NCBI GenBank assembly: GCA_964035015.1
Contig: OZ035998.1
Coordinates: forward strand, 13,118,643 to 13,182,642
Length of the DNA stretch: 64,000 nucleotides
Direction: 5' to 3'
Source of the DNA: Corallium rubrum
Lineage: Eukaryota > Cnidaria > Anthozoa > Scleralcyonacea > Coralliidae
Shown: piece by piece, positions 26,415 through 36,743 of the stretch
Layout: every line of letters begins with the position of its first letter
How positions within the stretch are numbered: position 1 is the stretch's first letter
The notes under the pieces: model-generated
Told to the model about the DNA's origin: nothing
The model's database searches: none
The model's input: the letters and a program-made list of their open reading frames with translations, nothing else
Position numbers and translations under genes: made by a program

Positions 26415-26465
<51 letters not shown>
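26402..26465. repeat. (TA)n microsatellite
   Basis: One of five TA tracts in the Penelope-rich intron (26402-26465, 27199-27316, 27343-27398, 27551-27620, 29131-29289). Confidence 0.95.
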
Positions 26466-26468
<3 letters not shown>

Positions 26469-26549
26469 TATAAATATATATTATATTTTATATATGTAAT
26501 GTTTACAAATGAAATGAATAAATAGTAAAAATCCCTATGGGATATTGAG

Positions 26550-26624
26550 ATGCTAATTAGTTACAAGCACTAGTGGTTGTATCAGAAGAGTATACATCCA
26601 CTAGTGGTCGTAACTAATTAGCAT
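26550..26624. mobile_element. Short hairpin element
   Basis: GATGCTAATTAGTTAC...CACTAGTGG pairs with CCACTAGTGG...GTAACTAATTAGCATC. Confidence 0.6.
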
Positions 26625-26736
26625 CATTGGTTTTAGTTTGTATGGGGTTTACAGGGGTATACATGTGACGTAATTTCTGAAATTGGATTGGCTGCAAAGC
26701 TCATGAATTAGTAATGAATTTCACAAATATATATAT

Positions 26737-26875
26737 GTTATTTACCGGCTGGGAGGTCCGTATAGAGAAATATTTCCCGAGGTCTCAAAAACTGCCCGAG
26801 GCCGCAGGCCGAGGGTCGTTTTTGAGACCAAGGGAAATATTTCTCTATACGGACCGACCAAAACGGTAAATAACA
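26737..26875. mobile_element. Foldback MITE
   Basis: TGTTATTTACCG...GTCCGTATAGAGAAATATTT is mirrored by AAATATTTCTCTATACGGAC...CGGTAAATAACA around a GC-rich centre. A related CGGTCCGTACG phrase recurs at about 27118. Confidence 0.65.
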
Positions 26876-27194
26876 TATTTATTTTTTTTAATTATCTTCG
26901 CTTGGTTCTTTTGGTCTTCATCAGTGTTTAGAGCGAATAAAAAAGGGAAGTTTCTGCTGTTTCTTTCGAAAAAGAAAATTAGATTTTAGGTCTCTTTCAG
27001 GGATGAAAAACTCGATTTCAAAATTTGATTTTTTTTTATTTCGTTTAAGTTTATTTTCAAACGTTTTAAGAATATTTTACGGCCTATAAAACACATTTAA
27101 AAAAAAATTATTTTGAGCGGTCCGTACGGGCTCATACGGACCGCTCATTAGCCAATCAGAAAGCAGGATTTGGTAAAATACGGTCCGAAAAAAA

Positions 27195-27402
<208 letters not shown>

Positions 27403-27482
27403 GTTTTGGTTTACGAAATGTTAGAGTGCTCAATACCATATAGATAGAGCGAAATATAAAGCATGAAGTATAGTTACCTTAA

Positions 27483-27530
27483 AGTCTTCGCTACCAGAGG
27501 TTTCACCCTAAACGGGATCATCAGGCGACT
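27483..27530 (-). ncRNA. Candidate minimal hammerhead ribozyme (Penelope-type)
   Basis: Read on the minus strand, 48 nt contain CUGAUGA, a stem II of CCC/GGG with a GUUUA loop, GAAA, a 3-bp stem III (ACC/GGU, UCU loop) and a GUA cleavage triplet. Stem I pairs GC/GC and AGUC/GACU at the two ends. Very short stem III is the known hallmark of hammerheads in Penelope-like retroelements. A second, degraded CUGAUGA core lies head-to-head on the plus strand (27527-27550). The fold is by eye; activity is inferred. Confidence 0.65.
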
Positions 27531-27548
27531 GATGATCCCGGTTAAGTG

Positions 27549-27550
<2 letters not shown>

Positions 27551-27620
<70 letters not shown>
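27551..27620. repeat. (TA)n microsatellite at Penelope junction
   Basis: TA tract that directly abuts the left end of the Penelope-like element. Confidence 0.95.
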
Positions 27621-27622
<2 letters not shown>

Positions 27623-29110
27623 CAGGCTGTTTCATCTAAAAAAGAATCTTCAGGCAGATGACAATTTTCGAAAACAGGGGGTGCTTATATTTTTCCTGCC
27701 GGGACGTGGGAGTGTGGGGGCGAAACAATACATGCATTCATGGCTTTTGTTGCGCTGTTTGCGCGGAATTTATTTCGATGACGACATTGACTGATAATTT
27801 CTGCTCTTTTGTTGAGTAAACAATTCTTGTTTTTATCTTTCAAAATATGAAATTTTTCTTCTAAACATAAATTACATCGTTTTGAACCTCCCGTGTACGA
27901 AATAGAATGTTTTAAAATTTGCCAATTAAAACTAAAATCCTTATTGTTTTCTTTCAATGCCCAAATATATTTCGAAAGTTCGGTGTCGTTTGCATGCATT
28001 TTATGCTGAAAAGATTTAGTGTGGTTGGCCAATCGCTCTTTGAATGTGGTTGAAGTCATGCCAATGTAATTCTTGATCGTGTTTGTGTTGTTTACTGTGA
28101 CTGTTGCTTTGTATACTATGTCCCTAGTCATGCATTGTTTTCTAAGTGGACAATTCGTGTTTTTCCTACAATTGCAACTGCTAGTGTCCTTATCCTGTGG
28201 CATGTTATTCCTAGATATGTGTGCATTGTGTTTAGTGATTATTGACTTAACATTGTTCATGCAGCTGTAACTTACTTTGACTGTGTTCCTGTTAAAAATC
28301 TTATGGAGCTTGCGGTGTGGTGGGAAGTGCTTGTCAATTAGGTTTAGGAAATTACGTCCTATGTTTGTGCTTACACTCTTGCTAAAAGGTGGGTTGAACC
28401 AAGTGATGTTGCGTTGCCTATTCCTGCGTGGTTGCTGTGCTGTGTGTTGAGTGTAGCTAAGATCATGATCAAAGTTGCTGTGCCTAAGTGCGTTCTGATA
28501 TATGGGTGCAGATTCCTGAAAAACTTGTTCATCTGATGAGAGAAGTGCAATGCGCTTGTTGATTGATGCAGGTAACTGTCTTGTGATGCTTGTTGGGTGG
28601 TTAGAGTGCTTATTTATGTAAAGCGGATCGTCATTGGGCTTCCTATAGGGCCTATAATTTCCATTGTTAAGGTCGAAAGTTACATCTAAAAAGTTTACTA
28701 TGCGTAAATTTGATTCGGCGGTAATTTTTAGGTCAAACTGCTCGAAAATTTTGTGGAGTTCTTTCCTTGTTTTGTCTGCTAAAAGTGCTGATTTACTTTT
28801 TATAATAGCCAAACCGTCATCTCTATATAGGCCAATGCTTTCTTTGCCAAATTTCTTACTTATGTTTAGAAGAAAAATTTTATATTTTGAAAGATAAAAA
28901 CAAGAATTGTTTACTCAACAAAAGAGCAGAAATTATCAGTCAATGTCGTCATCGAAATAAATTCCGCGCAAACAGCGCAACAAAAGCCATGAATGCATGT
29001 ATTGTTTCGCCCCCACACTCCCACGTCCAGGCAGGAAGAATATAAGCACCCCCTGTTTTCGAAAATTGTCATCTGCCTGAAGATTCTTTTTTAGATGAAA
29101 CAGCCTGTTG
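27621..29110 (-). mobile_element. Penelope-like element with an inverted copy of its own 3' end
   Basis: A 5'-truncated minus-strand copy (27621 to about 28870) carries the end of reverse transcriptase and the GIY-YIG endonuclease. Its far side joins an inverted copy (about 28865-29110) of its last 240 bases, in the head-to-head layout common for Penelope insertions. The join falls in a shared TATGTTTAGAA-type sequence. Both outer ends carry a hammerhead-like motif, and (TA)n tracts flank the insertion. Confidence 0.8.
27685..28872 (-). CDS. Penelope-like RT C-terminus plus GIY-YIG endonuclease (5' truncated)
   Basis: The frame is open through the junction at about 28872, so no native start is present. 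It begins just before the RT catalytic motif C (LYRDDGLA at about 28812-28840), continues through the thumb (FLDVTFDL) and a linker with a CxC...C..C cysteine cluster, and ends with a GIY-YIG module: VYKATV, NYIGMTSTTFKERLANH and a C-terminal histidine/cysteine segment. In Penelope-like elements this polyprotein copies RNA and nicks the target DNA. The retained part, about 395 codons, is uninterrupted, but fingers and most of the palm are missing, so the copy is dead. Confidence 0.85.
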   Translation of the reverse strand, partial: LLNISKKFGKESIGLYRDDGLAIIKSKSALLADKTRKELHKIFEQFDLKITAESNLRIVNFLDVTFDLNNGNYRPYRKPNDDPLYINKHSNHPTSITRQLPASINKRIALLSSDEQVFQESAPIYQNALRHSNFDHDLSYTQHTAQQPRRNRQRNITWFNPPFSKSVSTNIGRNFLNLIDKHFPPHRKLHKIFNRNTVKVSYSCMNNVKSIITKHNAHISRNNMPQDKDTSSCNCRKNTNCPLRKQCMTRDIVYKATVTVNNTNTIKNYIGMTSTTFKERLANHTKSFQHKMHANDTELSKYIWALKENNKDFSFNWQILKHSISYTGGSKRCNLCLEEKFHILKDKNKNCLLNKRAEIISQCRHRNKFRANSATKAMNACIVSPPHSHVPAGKI

Positions 29111-29117
29111 CAGACTT
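29076..29117 (+). ncRNA. Second hammerhead-like motif at the Penelope end
   Basis: On the plus strand: UCUGC, CUGAAGA, a stem II UCU/AGA with a U loop, GAAA, a 3-bp stem III (ACA/UGU), GUU, then GCAGA, which pairs with the first UCUGC. The minus-strand twin at 27621-27662 has the same core but stops exactly after GUU, where (TA)n begins. By-eye prediction. Confidence 0.55.
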
Positions 29118-29128
29118 TTGAGGTAAGC

Positions 29129-29290
<162 letters not shown>

Positions 29291-29539
29291 GACTTACATC
29301 ACAAATACATTAATTAATGTTTAAATATCGTCATTCATCAAATCTTAATTTACGAACTGCATTACAAAAAGACTGCAAGGTCATCATACATAAATATATA
29401 TATTACCAGAAGTTTCACTGAATCAAAAACAGCTTTTACCTTGTAACAGATGTTGATATCCATTAATGAATAAACAACAAGTAAATTTCATTAAAGCTTT
29501 CGATAACGCCTTTATATACAAACTGTTTCAACAACTCAC

Positions 29540-29749
29540 CCAAATTCTCAATGGTAAATATTTTTTCGGAGTGGTTTTCCACACCAAGCGATTGGCTTTC
29601 AACAGTTTTGTTATTATCGTCTCTCAGTAACCTCCAAGAAATGCGGTAATGAAGTATAATGCCATTAGGGTGATTTGGATGGACCCAGTTAACGCTGATG
29701 GAGCTTAAGGATTTTTCCCTCACTGAAACTTCTTGCGGTTGACTAGGAA
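29540..29749 (-). CDS. Exon: FN3 domain 4, N-terminal half
   Basis: 210-base phase 1-1 exon, two codons shorter than the other N-half exons. It encodes SISVNWVHP, HPNGII and YRISWRLLRDDNN. Acceptor TTTAG, donor GTGAGT. The following intron contains the Penelope-like element and several (TA)n tracts. Confidence 0.85.
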
Positions 29750-30316
29750 CTAAATGACATTATAGAAAAAAATATATCAAAGAAAATGGTTGTAACGCAC
29801 GGGGGAGGAAATACCCCCAAAATTACACCAAAACCATTTTTCCCACATGTAAGCATCACTTAATATGCCCACTAAAAGTGCCAAATTATAAGATTGCTGG
29901 AATTGTCCAACAAGTGCATTGTCTTTGCATGTAAGAATGATTCAACAGAATCGGATATTTTATCATTAGGGATTCGCATATATAAAAACAGAGTCATCAT
30001 GTACCCGTGATTATTCGCTAATTATCGATGATTTATACTTTCAGCCATAATTTGTCTAAGAACGAAATATAATCCGGCAAGTCATGTCAAAACTCTTTCT
30101 ATACTAGTATACCCAATCTTAAACAGTCTCCGACAAATAAATAGGTTATTAATAAAAATAAAATAGCTTTTCTATTACCTCAACGGCGGCACTAACTATA
30201 ACATGCAGTCGGGGTCAATTTTATTTTGATATGAGTTATGAGTAGTTATGACAAAAAACACAGACACACCAGCCCATACATACTCACAATGACAATTAAA
30301 AATAGATGACACAAAC

Positions 30317-30409
30317 CTGACTGATTGGTCCTTTCTTGAACAAAACTACGCCCCCCCTCACCAATACTTGTGAACGAAGACACGGAAATGTTGTAAAGAT
30401 GGTATGGCT
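30317..30409 (-). CDS. Exon: FN3 domain 3, C-terminal half
   Basis: 93-base phase 1-1 exon (PYHLYNISVSSFTSIGEG, QERTNQS). Acceptor GTTTAG, donor GTTTGT. The intron separating it from its N-half carries the nested hAT-type MITE and the Harbinger-like MITE. Confidence 0.85.
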
Positions 30410-30562
30410 CTAAACAATAAGATTTATAAAATAACATTTTATACGTAAGCGGTGATTGATTAAAAGCTGTGTTTTAACTCTAAGGAAAACAAGGAAAGAT
30501 TACGTCATCCAACACGCCATCGTTCTAGTCAAATTTTGTATATAGAAACACCATCATATGTA

Positions 30563-31235
30563 GCCTGCGAATCAGAGCCCCTTTCCGACCTACGCAGGCT
30601 TCGGGGGAAAGTGGGCTCTGCCAACAACAAACAAAATCTTCGCCCCAAGTTTGGGGCGAGTCAGTCAGGTTTTAAACTGGTCAAACCAGTGGCGTAGCCA
30701 GGGTTGACCAATTGGGCGGGCACGAAGTGACATTTCTAAAGAAGGGGGTAGCATGCCCCGGGAAATGTCTGAAATTTAGGGGTTTTGGAATGCCATTTCC
30801 TGCATTTTAGGGAAAGAATTTGTAGAATTCTGAGGATTGCGGCAAACATTTTAGTCAGTTTGATTATGTATTTATTGTGCATACAAGTATGTTAGTGAAA
30901 ATAGCGTGCGGTATAGACTTTTTAGTCACGAGTACACAAATCAGTCACGCCTGGAAAACGCGTAGTAGAATAATGAATGACATCATTGACGCGGATTGGC
31001 CGGGCTTGAGCCCGGCCTGGCCCGCCCTTGGCTACGCCACTGGGTCAAACAAGTTCTAGTTTAATGAACACACGTTAGTAGGAACATAGCAAGTAACGCG
31101 TTAGAGCCTGGACCCAAAATAGTATCTTGGCAACCGTTCACGCATGCTCAAAAAGAAATATCGAGTTTATTGGCAGAGCCCACTTTCCCCCGAAGCCTGC
31201 ACGTAGGTCAGAAAGGGGCTCTGACTCGCAGGGTA
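30563..31235. mobile_element. Nonautonomous DNA element with TIRs of about 65 bp (host of a hAT MITE)
   Basis: Left CCTGCGAATCAGAGCCCC...GAAAGTGGGCTCTGCCAA is inverted on the right as TTGGCAGAGCCCACTTTC...GGGGCTCTGACTCGCAGG. The target duplication may be TA. A second element is inserted inside it. Confidence 0.75.
30687..31042. mobile_element. hAT-type MITE with 8-bp target duplication
   Basis: Termini CAGTGGCGTAGCCAGGG and its inverted partner GGCTACGCCACTG. Exact flanking duplication GGTCAAAC at 30679-30686 and 31043-31050. The 8-bp duplication and CAGNGG end are standard for the hAT superfamily. 356 bp, no transposase. Confidence 0.85.
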
Positions 31236-31881
31236 CATTATATGCCAATCACTACGCCAAACGCAATCCAATATACAATTATAATTAAATTTGATTCATT
31301 CATAAAAAAATAAGAAAACATGTTTTCCATGTTCCTAAAGTTATAGAAACACTTGTGGAAGTTTGGAAGTGTGTGCTTTTCACAGCAATTTCTCGTTCTC
31401 CAAAACTTCCCCTCGTGTTTCTATATACTCTATAGAAACACGGAAAATCTTTTCTGTTTCTTAAATAATACATACTCCAATTTCTCCATTAAATATCCAT
31501 AGAATATAACGTTGTAATTTACACAAAAATGTTGCAAATCTCAAAAAAACACAAAACAATTTCACGAGCAAAACTTTCCGTTTTACTTGAGAAAAATGCT
31601 ATATACATTTAGCACGATTAAAACAAATTTTAAATATAGAAACCACAAAATATACGAAATACACATCAGTGAACATATGTTGATGCTGTAAAAAATTAAA
31701 TTAAATTTTAATTGTTATCGATAAGGCGATAACACAAGGCCGAGAAAGAATACGCCTGAGTAAAGCTGAGTAAATTTTGTCCATGTAACTTACGCAGGTT
31801 GTTGCCAAAGCATATCGCCATTAATATACATAAACAAGAGGGCAATCAGGGACTGAATACTCCTCCGCCAGCGGGTTATTA

Positions 31882-32279
31882 GGCCTGCGCTAAACGTCGC
31901 ACAATAGACGAATTTAATTCAGACGAATTCGAATTAACTTCGTCGGTAATGCGACGTAAATGCAACGTCGAGTTAAACGTCGAATTTCAGTCGAATTTAA
32001 TTGTTTTTACTTGGACGCGTTGAGGCCTGAAAACGATTTCTTGAAAACATGGCGCCGAATGTCACAGACAAGAGAGAAACATTTAATTCGACGCGACGAT
32101 AATTCGTCGTGTAACGCGAACACGCACTATCCGTCTGACTCAAACGAATTTAATTGCCCCAGACGAATTTAATTCATGTGTCGAATTTAATCGAGTTATA
32201 CGTCGTACTTTCGTCGAATAAAATTCAAACAATTAAGTCTGAATTAAATTCGCCGATTGTGCGACGTTTAGCGCAGGCC
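31882..32279. mobile_element. PIF/Harbinger-like MITE with TTA duplication
   Basis: GGCCTGCGCTAAACGTCGC and its inverse GCGACGTTTAGCGCAGGCC bound a 398-bp element. TTA is duplicated on both sides (31879-31881, 32280-32282). The interior is rich in GACGAATTTAATT phrases. Confidence 0.75.
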
Positions 32280-32685
32280 TTAGAGATGTTTAAAAAGAAA
32301 ACGAGCATCCTGCTAACCAGTCTAGCTCACGAGACATAGACATGTACCAAAATAATGCAAAAATGTTTGCATAATATAAGGATGGAGGAAATCAAGCATT
32401 TCTTCTACACGGAAAATCCTATGCTGATCAGATTTTTATTAATTTCTCATCCAAATTTCAACCAAAATTGAAAGGGTTGGTCCTTGGTCTATAACAAATT
32501 TTTCCACAATCTATTCCTTCCCGGATACGATAATCTTTAATTAGAAAATGTTTTAATAAGTCATCCAAATTCGTTATAGTGTATGACCTAACTGTAGAGT
32601 GTAGACAATAACATTCTCTTCAACAATAGATTAATCTTTTAACAATGTCGTTAGTTACATAAACTATACATATATGATAACTCAC

Positions 32686-32901
32686 TTAAATTCAAAATGG
32701 TGTATGCCTTGGTTGTTGCCGAGACATCTTTTTCTTTAAAAGATTGATTTTCAACAGGTTCGTTGTTATCATCTTTCAATAACTTCCAAGAAATGCGGTA
32801 AAGAACTATGACGCCATAAGGGTGCTCTGGAGCAGCCCAGGAAACATCGATGGAACTGGAAGAATTTTTTCTTGGTGAAACGTCTTTTGGTTTATCGGGG
32901 A
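32686..32901 (-). CDS. Exon: FN3 domain 3, N-terminal half
   Basis: 216-base phase 1-1 exon with SIDVSWAAP, HPYGVI and YRISWKLLKDDNN. It is more divergent than the central array. Acceptor TTTAG, donor GTGAGT. Confidence 0.85.
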
Positions 32902-32992
32902 CTAAACAAAGTAACAAAAAAATATATAATTATAAAATTCAAATACATAGAAAAAATACTACTGTAATGTACCAGTCAGAAATAATGAAACT

Positions 32993-33452
32993 CAGGGCCT
33001 GTATATGACCCCGGTATACCGCGATGTCCCGGTGTAACGGCGTCTCGGCTTGTAGATAATTTATTGTTATTTTCCAAGTTATATGAAGAGTGGGACGTCT
33101 CGGATGAAGCAACCGGGTCAGGCGGGACAAATGTTTGTCCATATAAACGCAATATCCCAGTAGACTGGGATGAAGTTTACTCAGAACTGCAATGCTTGTA
33201 ACTTTGAATATTAGGTCAGAATTTGGTCCAAACGGTCATGTCTATAGAGACAAAACACTGAATAATAGTGAAATAATAGTAGAATTAAGGTGAGTTTTTG
33301 CTTCTACTTTTTTCTTCATTTCTTTAAATTCCGAGCAATGAAATTCATCCCGGTCAACCGGGACGAGCACTTTGTTTACTCGATATAAACCCGGGATGAA
33401 ATTTATCCAGGGGAACCGGGACATCCCGGTATACTGGGATCAACAGGCCCTA
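32993..33452. mobile_element. Nonautonomous DNA element with CCCGG-rich arms
   Basis: AGGGCCTGT...GACCCCGGTATACCG is inverted at the right end as CGGTATACTGGGATCAACAGGCCCT. Interior repeats of CCGGG/CCCGG. About 460 bp. Confidence 0.6.
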
Positions 33453-34140
33453 TAACTACAAAATCGTTCTTTCTACATTGTTGATCAGTAAATAAGCTCC
33501 CCCCCCCTCCCCTCCAATGTCCGGGGACCAGCACTAGTCTGAACAGGATTATATAAAATCTTAAACAACTGATTTTAAAATAATTCACGAGGAATCCAAA
33601 GGAAATCAGTTTTATATGTGATAAACTATTTTGCTCAAAATTTCTCCATGATTTTTACCTGACTCGTACACAATCGTCTTTGTATCGTCTAAGATCTTGC
33701 CCGTCTTTAAGTTTGCAGGCGCAACGGGTAATCGAAGTTGGTAAAGTTCGACGGTGCATTATGGGAATGATGAAGCGCCCAGATTTGACGTGCGTGCACA
33801 ATCCCACGAGGAACCGCATGAAACTTAAAATTTCCAGAGACGATCGGTTACGAGTCAGGATTTATACGGTTTAGACAACGTTGATTTTCAAAATAACTAC
33901 GCCAATAAACTAATGAAATGTGTCGCTTTTTAAACCGTTCAGAAAATATACCTTGTGCTTCCCGATAACGGTAATATGACGTTAAAAATTAAATTATGTA
34001 AAATATGAAAGATTTTAATGTATAACGTAAAGCTATAAGTGTATCAACACATTTCTCTAAGATGACAGTTAGCTTCAAAAGTAGTCATAAATATCGAACA
34101 ACAAACATAGATAAGCAAAAATGAATATAATAAAACAAAC

Positions 34141-34233
34141 CAGACTGATTTGTCCTCTCTTGAACCACTACACGTTTCCCCTCACCAATGATTGTGAATG
34201 CGGACACAGTAATAGTGTAAAGATGGTGTGGAT
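34141..34233 (-). CDS. Exon: FN3 domain 2, C-terminal half
   Basis: 93-base phase 1-1 exon (PHHLYTITVSAFTIIGEG, ERTNQS). Acceptor GTTTAG, donor GTTTGT. Joined in phase to the exon on the far side of the gypsy element, it completes one FN3 domain, so the retroelement sits in the intron that splits this domain. Confidence 0.85.
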
Positions 34234-34696
34234 CTAAACAACAAAAAGAGAAACATTTTTACATCCAACTGCATTTATAACATAACCAAGACCATCTCCG
34301 TGTTGTAATTGATTCTCGATGGCATGCATATGTATGACATATAGCTCCAGAAAATTTATGGCAAATCTCGGCATCTAGCCAAAGCAGAAAATTTTATTAT
34401 CAAGATTATTTCACATTTCGTTCGAGAAAAAAGAATACTACACTGCAAGTTTACAATGAATTTTCAATTTCAATAGCCAACATGTATAAACAAGGAAATA
34501 AAATATGAATATAATATGAAAAAGGAAGACGTTCTTGAAAAATATCGGCTGGTATGTACAGTAGTATGTACCGCTGAAAATAGTGGATGCCATAAAATTA
34601 TACAAAGATTACTATGGCACAAGAGCTAAAAGTGCTCATGGTGACAAAAGAATGGAGTAAAATAGTTAACGATGTTCGAGTTCGCTCGAACAATAG

Positions 34697-34798
34697 GTAA
34701 GGTAGGTAGGTAGGTAGGTAGGTAGGTAGGTAGGTAGGTAGGTAGGTAGGTAGGTAGGTAGGTAGGTAGGTAGGTAGGTAGGTAGGTAGGTAGGTAGG
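34697..34798. repeat. (TAGG)n microsatellite, left of gypsy
   Basis: Tetranucleotide tract interrupted by the gypsy element. It continues at 39436-39672. Confidence 0.97.
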
Positions 34799-34928
34799 TG
34801 TTTCGTGTTCTATTAGACTTGACTCTGTATATAAGTATGCTTTAATAAATATCAAATACCCTATTTATATGATCTACGATTATGTTAATATACATGTAAA
34901 TTACTTATACCGGAAGTCTCTCGTAACA
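34799..34928 (-). repeat. Gypsy 3' LTR
   Basis: 130 bp. It appears base-for-base identical to the LTR at 39306-39435 and is bounded by the inverted dinucleotides TG...CA. Confidence 0.93.
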
Positions 34929-35198
34929 TCTCCCTTTCTTTAACAAAACTAAAGTGTATATGTGTTGGGGTTTTTTTTTTTGAATTTTCCTTAACAGCAA
35001 GATAAAAGACAAAGTACTTTTATGATAACGTATACGGTAAAGTTCTGTTCTAAATTCAAGAAAAGGTCTATTCCTAGTTCAGGAACTACAAAACCTAGCT
35101 GGGGGTTTTATCACTCTTGTTCTCGTTCTCCGCACTGGGGTCGCATCGACACCAACATTTGGCTGTTCAACTGTCTCCGTCTCAGTTCGACTGCTGAC

Positions 35199-36743
35199 TT
35201 ATTGAACGCCTTCTTTAACTGACTTCTCGACTGACTCATCACTCGTAGTATGCTTAGACACTGTTGGTCTCAACGATTCTCGGTTTCGCCGTAACTCTTG
35301 TCCACTGGTTTGTACGAGGTATGATCTATCCGACAACTTCGCAGTACACATACCAGCCTTCCAGATGTTACTTCCTCTTCTTGGTGCAACTCTCACTTCC
35401 TGTCCAACTTCGAGTTCTGGCAAAACTTTGGTCCTCGTGTCGTAGTACACTTTCACTTTCTGCCTCTTAATTCTAATCTTCTCTGCTACACCTTTCACCA
35501 CTTGAGGATACAGTAAATTTTCACTCACCGGAACCAAAGTCTTTGTTCGTCGGGACATAAGACGCTGCGCCGGACTAGACATGACTCCTTCTGTTGGCGT
35601 ATTTCGATACTGAAGCAGAGCTAGCCAGGGATCTTTTCGATCTTTCAACGCTTTGGCGAAGAGATTCTTGACCACTTTAACTGCAGACTCTGCTTTCCCG
35701 TTTGATTGGGGACGATATGGCGACGACGTCACATGTTTAAATTCCCAGTTACGAGCAAACTCCGCAAAGTCTCTGCTAACAAATTGTGGTCCATTATCGG
35801 ACACCAACACGTCTGGAATACCATGTCTACTGAACTGTTCTTTCAAGAAATCCAGAACGGCAGCTGTAGAGGTATCGTCGAGGGCGCTGACTTCAACAAA
35901 ATCTGAGTAGTAATCGACGAGGACCACATATTCCCTTGACCGTAGAGTGAACAAATCAGTTCCTAGCCGACTCCATGGTCTATCTGGAACTCGATGGCTT
36001 TGCATTGGCTGCTTCGCGTTACCCGGCTGCGACTCTGCACAGACGGTGCACTTGCTGACTGCATCTTTAATTTCTCCATTCATCACAGGCCAATACACCA
36101 GATCTCGGGCTTTCCTCAGACAAGCTTCAATGCCCAAATGACTGGCGTGGATTCGGGATATCACTTCAGCTCTCATAGCTTTCGGGATAATTAGGCGGTG
36201 ATTTTTGAACAACAGGCCATTATGCACCGTTATTTCTTCGCGGAAGTTCCAATAGTCTCTCACTCGAATTGGTACTTCGTCTCTTCGATCTGGCCATCCA
36301 ATCAACACGGTTGTCTTGAGAGTCTGCATCACGGGATCTTGTTCAGTCGCTTTCTGTAATTGTGCCAGCCGTTCACTGGTTATCTTCACGGACTCCAGTG
36401 GATTCAAACGCTCCAACTCCATTGAAAACACCTGAACATCTTCATCGTCTTCCTCGTAGGACACTGCTGGCTTTCCACTACACGCTCTCGACAAGTGATC
36501 TGCCACATACATTTGTGTACCAGGCTTGTACACCACAAGTAGGTTGTACCTCTGGAGTCTTAACAACATCCGCTGGAGTCTGCACGGCGCGGCCAACAAA
36601 GACTTCTTAAAAATTGACTGTAGTGGCTTGTGGTCAGTCTCCACCGTAACCTTCTCTCTTCTTAGTATATACTGACTGAATTTCTGGCAGGCGAACACAA
36701 TAGCCAGGCACTCTTTTTCTATTTGAGCGTATCTTCTTTCCAC
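35199..36743 (-). CDS. Gypsy RNase H C-part and integrase
   Basis: About 514 residues, starting in the middle of RNase H (RRYAQIEKECLAIVFA, TDHKPL, YVADHLSR). Integrase follows, with an HHCC zinc domain (HASHLG... C..C at about 199-235) and DDE residues in TDLF (about 263), SDNGPQF (about 316) and GKAES (about 352). It overlaps the upstream polyprotein by 25 bases in another frame; a single-base indel is the simplest cause. It ends before the polypurine tract and 3' LTR. Confidence 0.92.
   Translation of the reverse strand: MERRYAQIEKECLAIVFACQKFSQYILRREKVTVETDHKPLQSIFKKSLLAAPCRLQRMLLRLQRYNLLVVYKPGTQMYVADHLSRACSGKPAVSYEEDDEDVQVFSMELERLNPLESVKITSERLAQLQKATEQDPVMQTLKTTVLIGWPDRRDEVPIRVRDYWNFREEITVHNGLLFKNHRLIIPKAMRAEVISRIHASHLGIEACLRKARDLVYWPVMNGEIKDAVSKCTVCAESQPGNAKQPMQSHRVPDRPWSRLGTDLFTLRSREYVVLVDYYSDFVEVSALDDTSTAAVLDFLKEQFSRHGIPDVLVSDNGPQFVSRDFAEFARNWEFKHVTSSPYRPQSNGKAESAVKVVKNLFAKALKDRKDPWLALLQYRNTPTEGVMSSPAQRLMSRRTKTLVPVSENLLYPQVVKGVAEKIRIKRQKVKVYYDTRTKVLPELEVGQEVRVAPRRGSNIWKAGMCTAKLSDRSYLVQTSGQELRRNRESLRPTVSKHTTSDESVEKSVKEGVQ

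Noticed and set aside
35199-36743. Programmed -1/+1 frameshift in the gypsy element
   Set aside because: The frame change falls inside RNase H, not at a Gag-Pol border, so it cannot regulate a Gag:Pol ratio; mutation or sequencing error is simpler.
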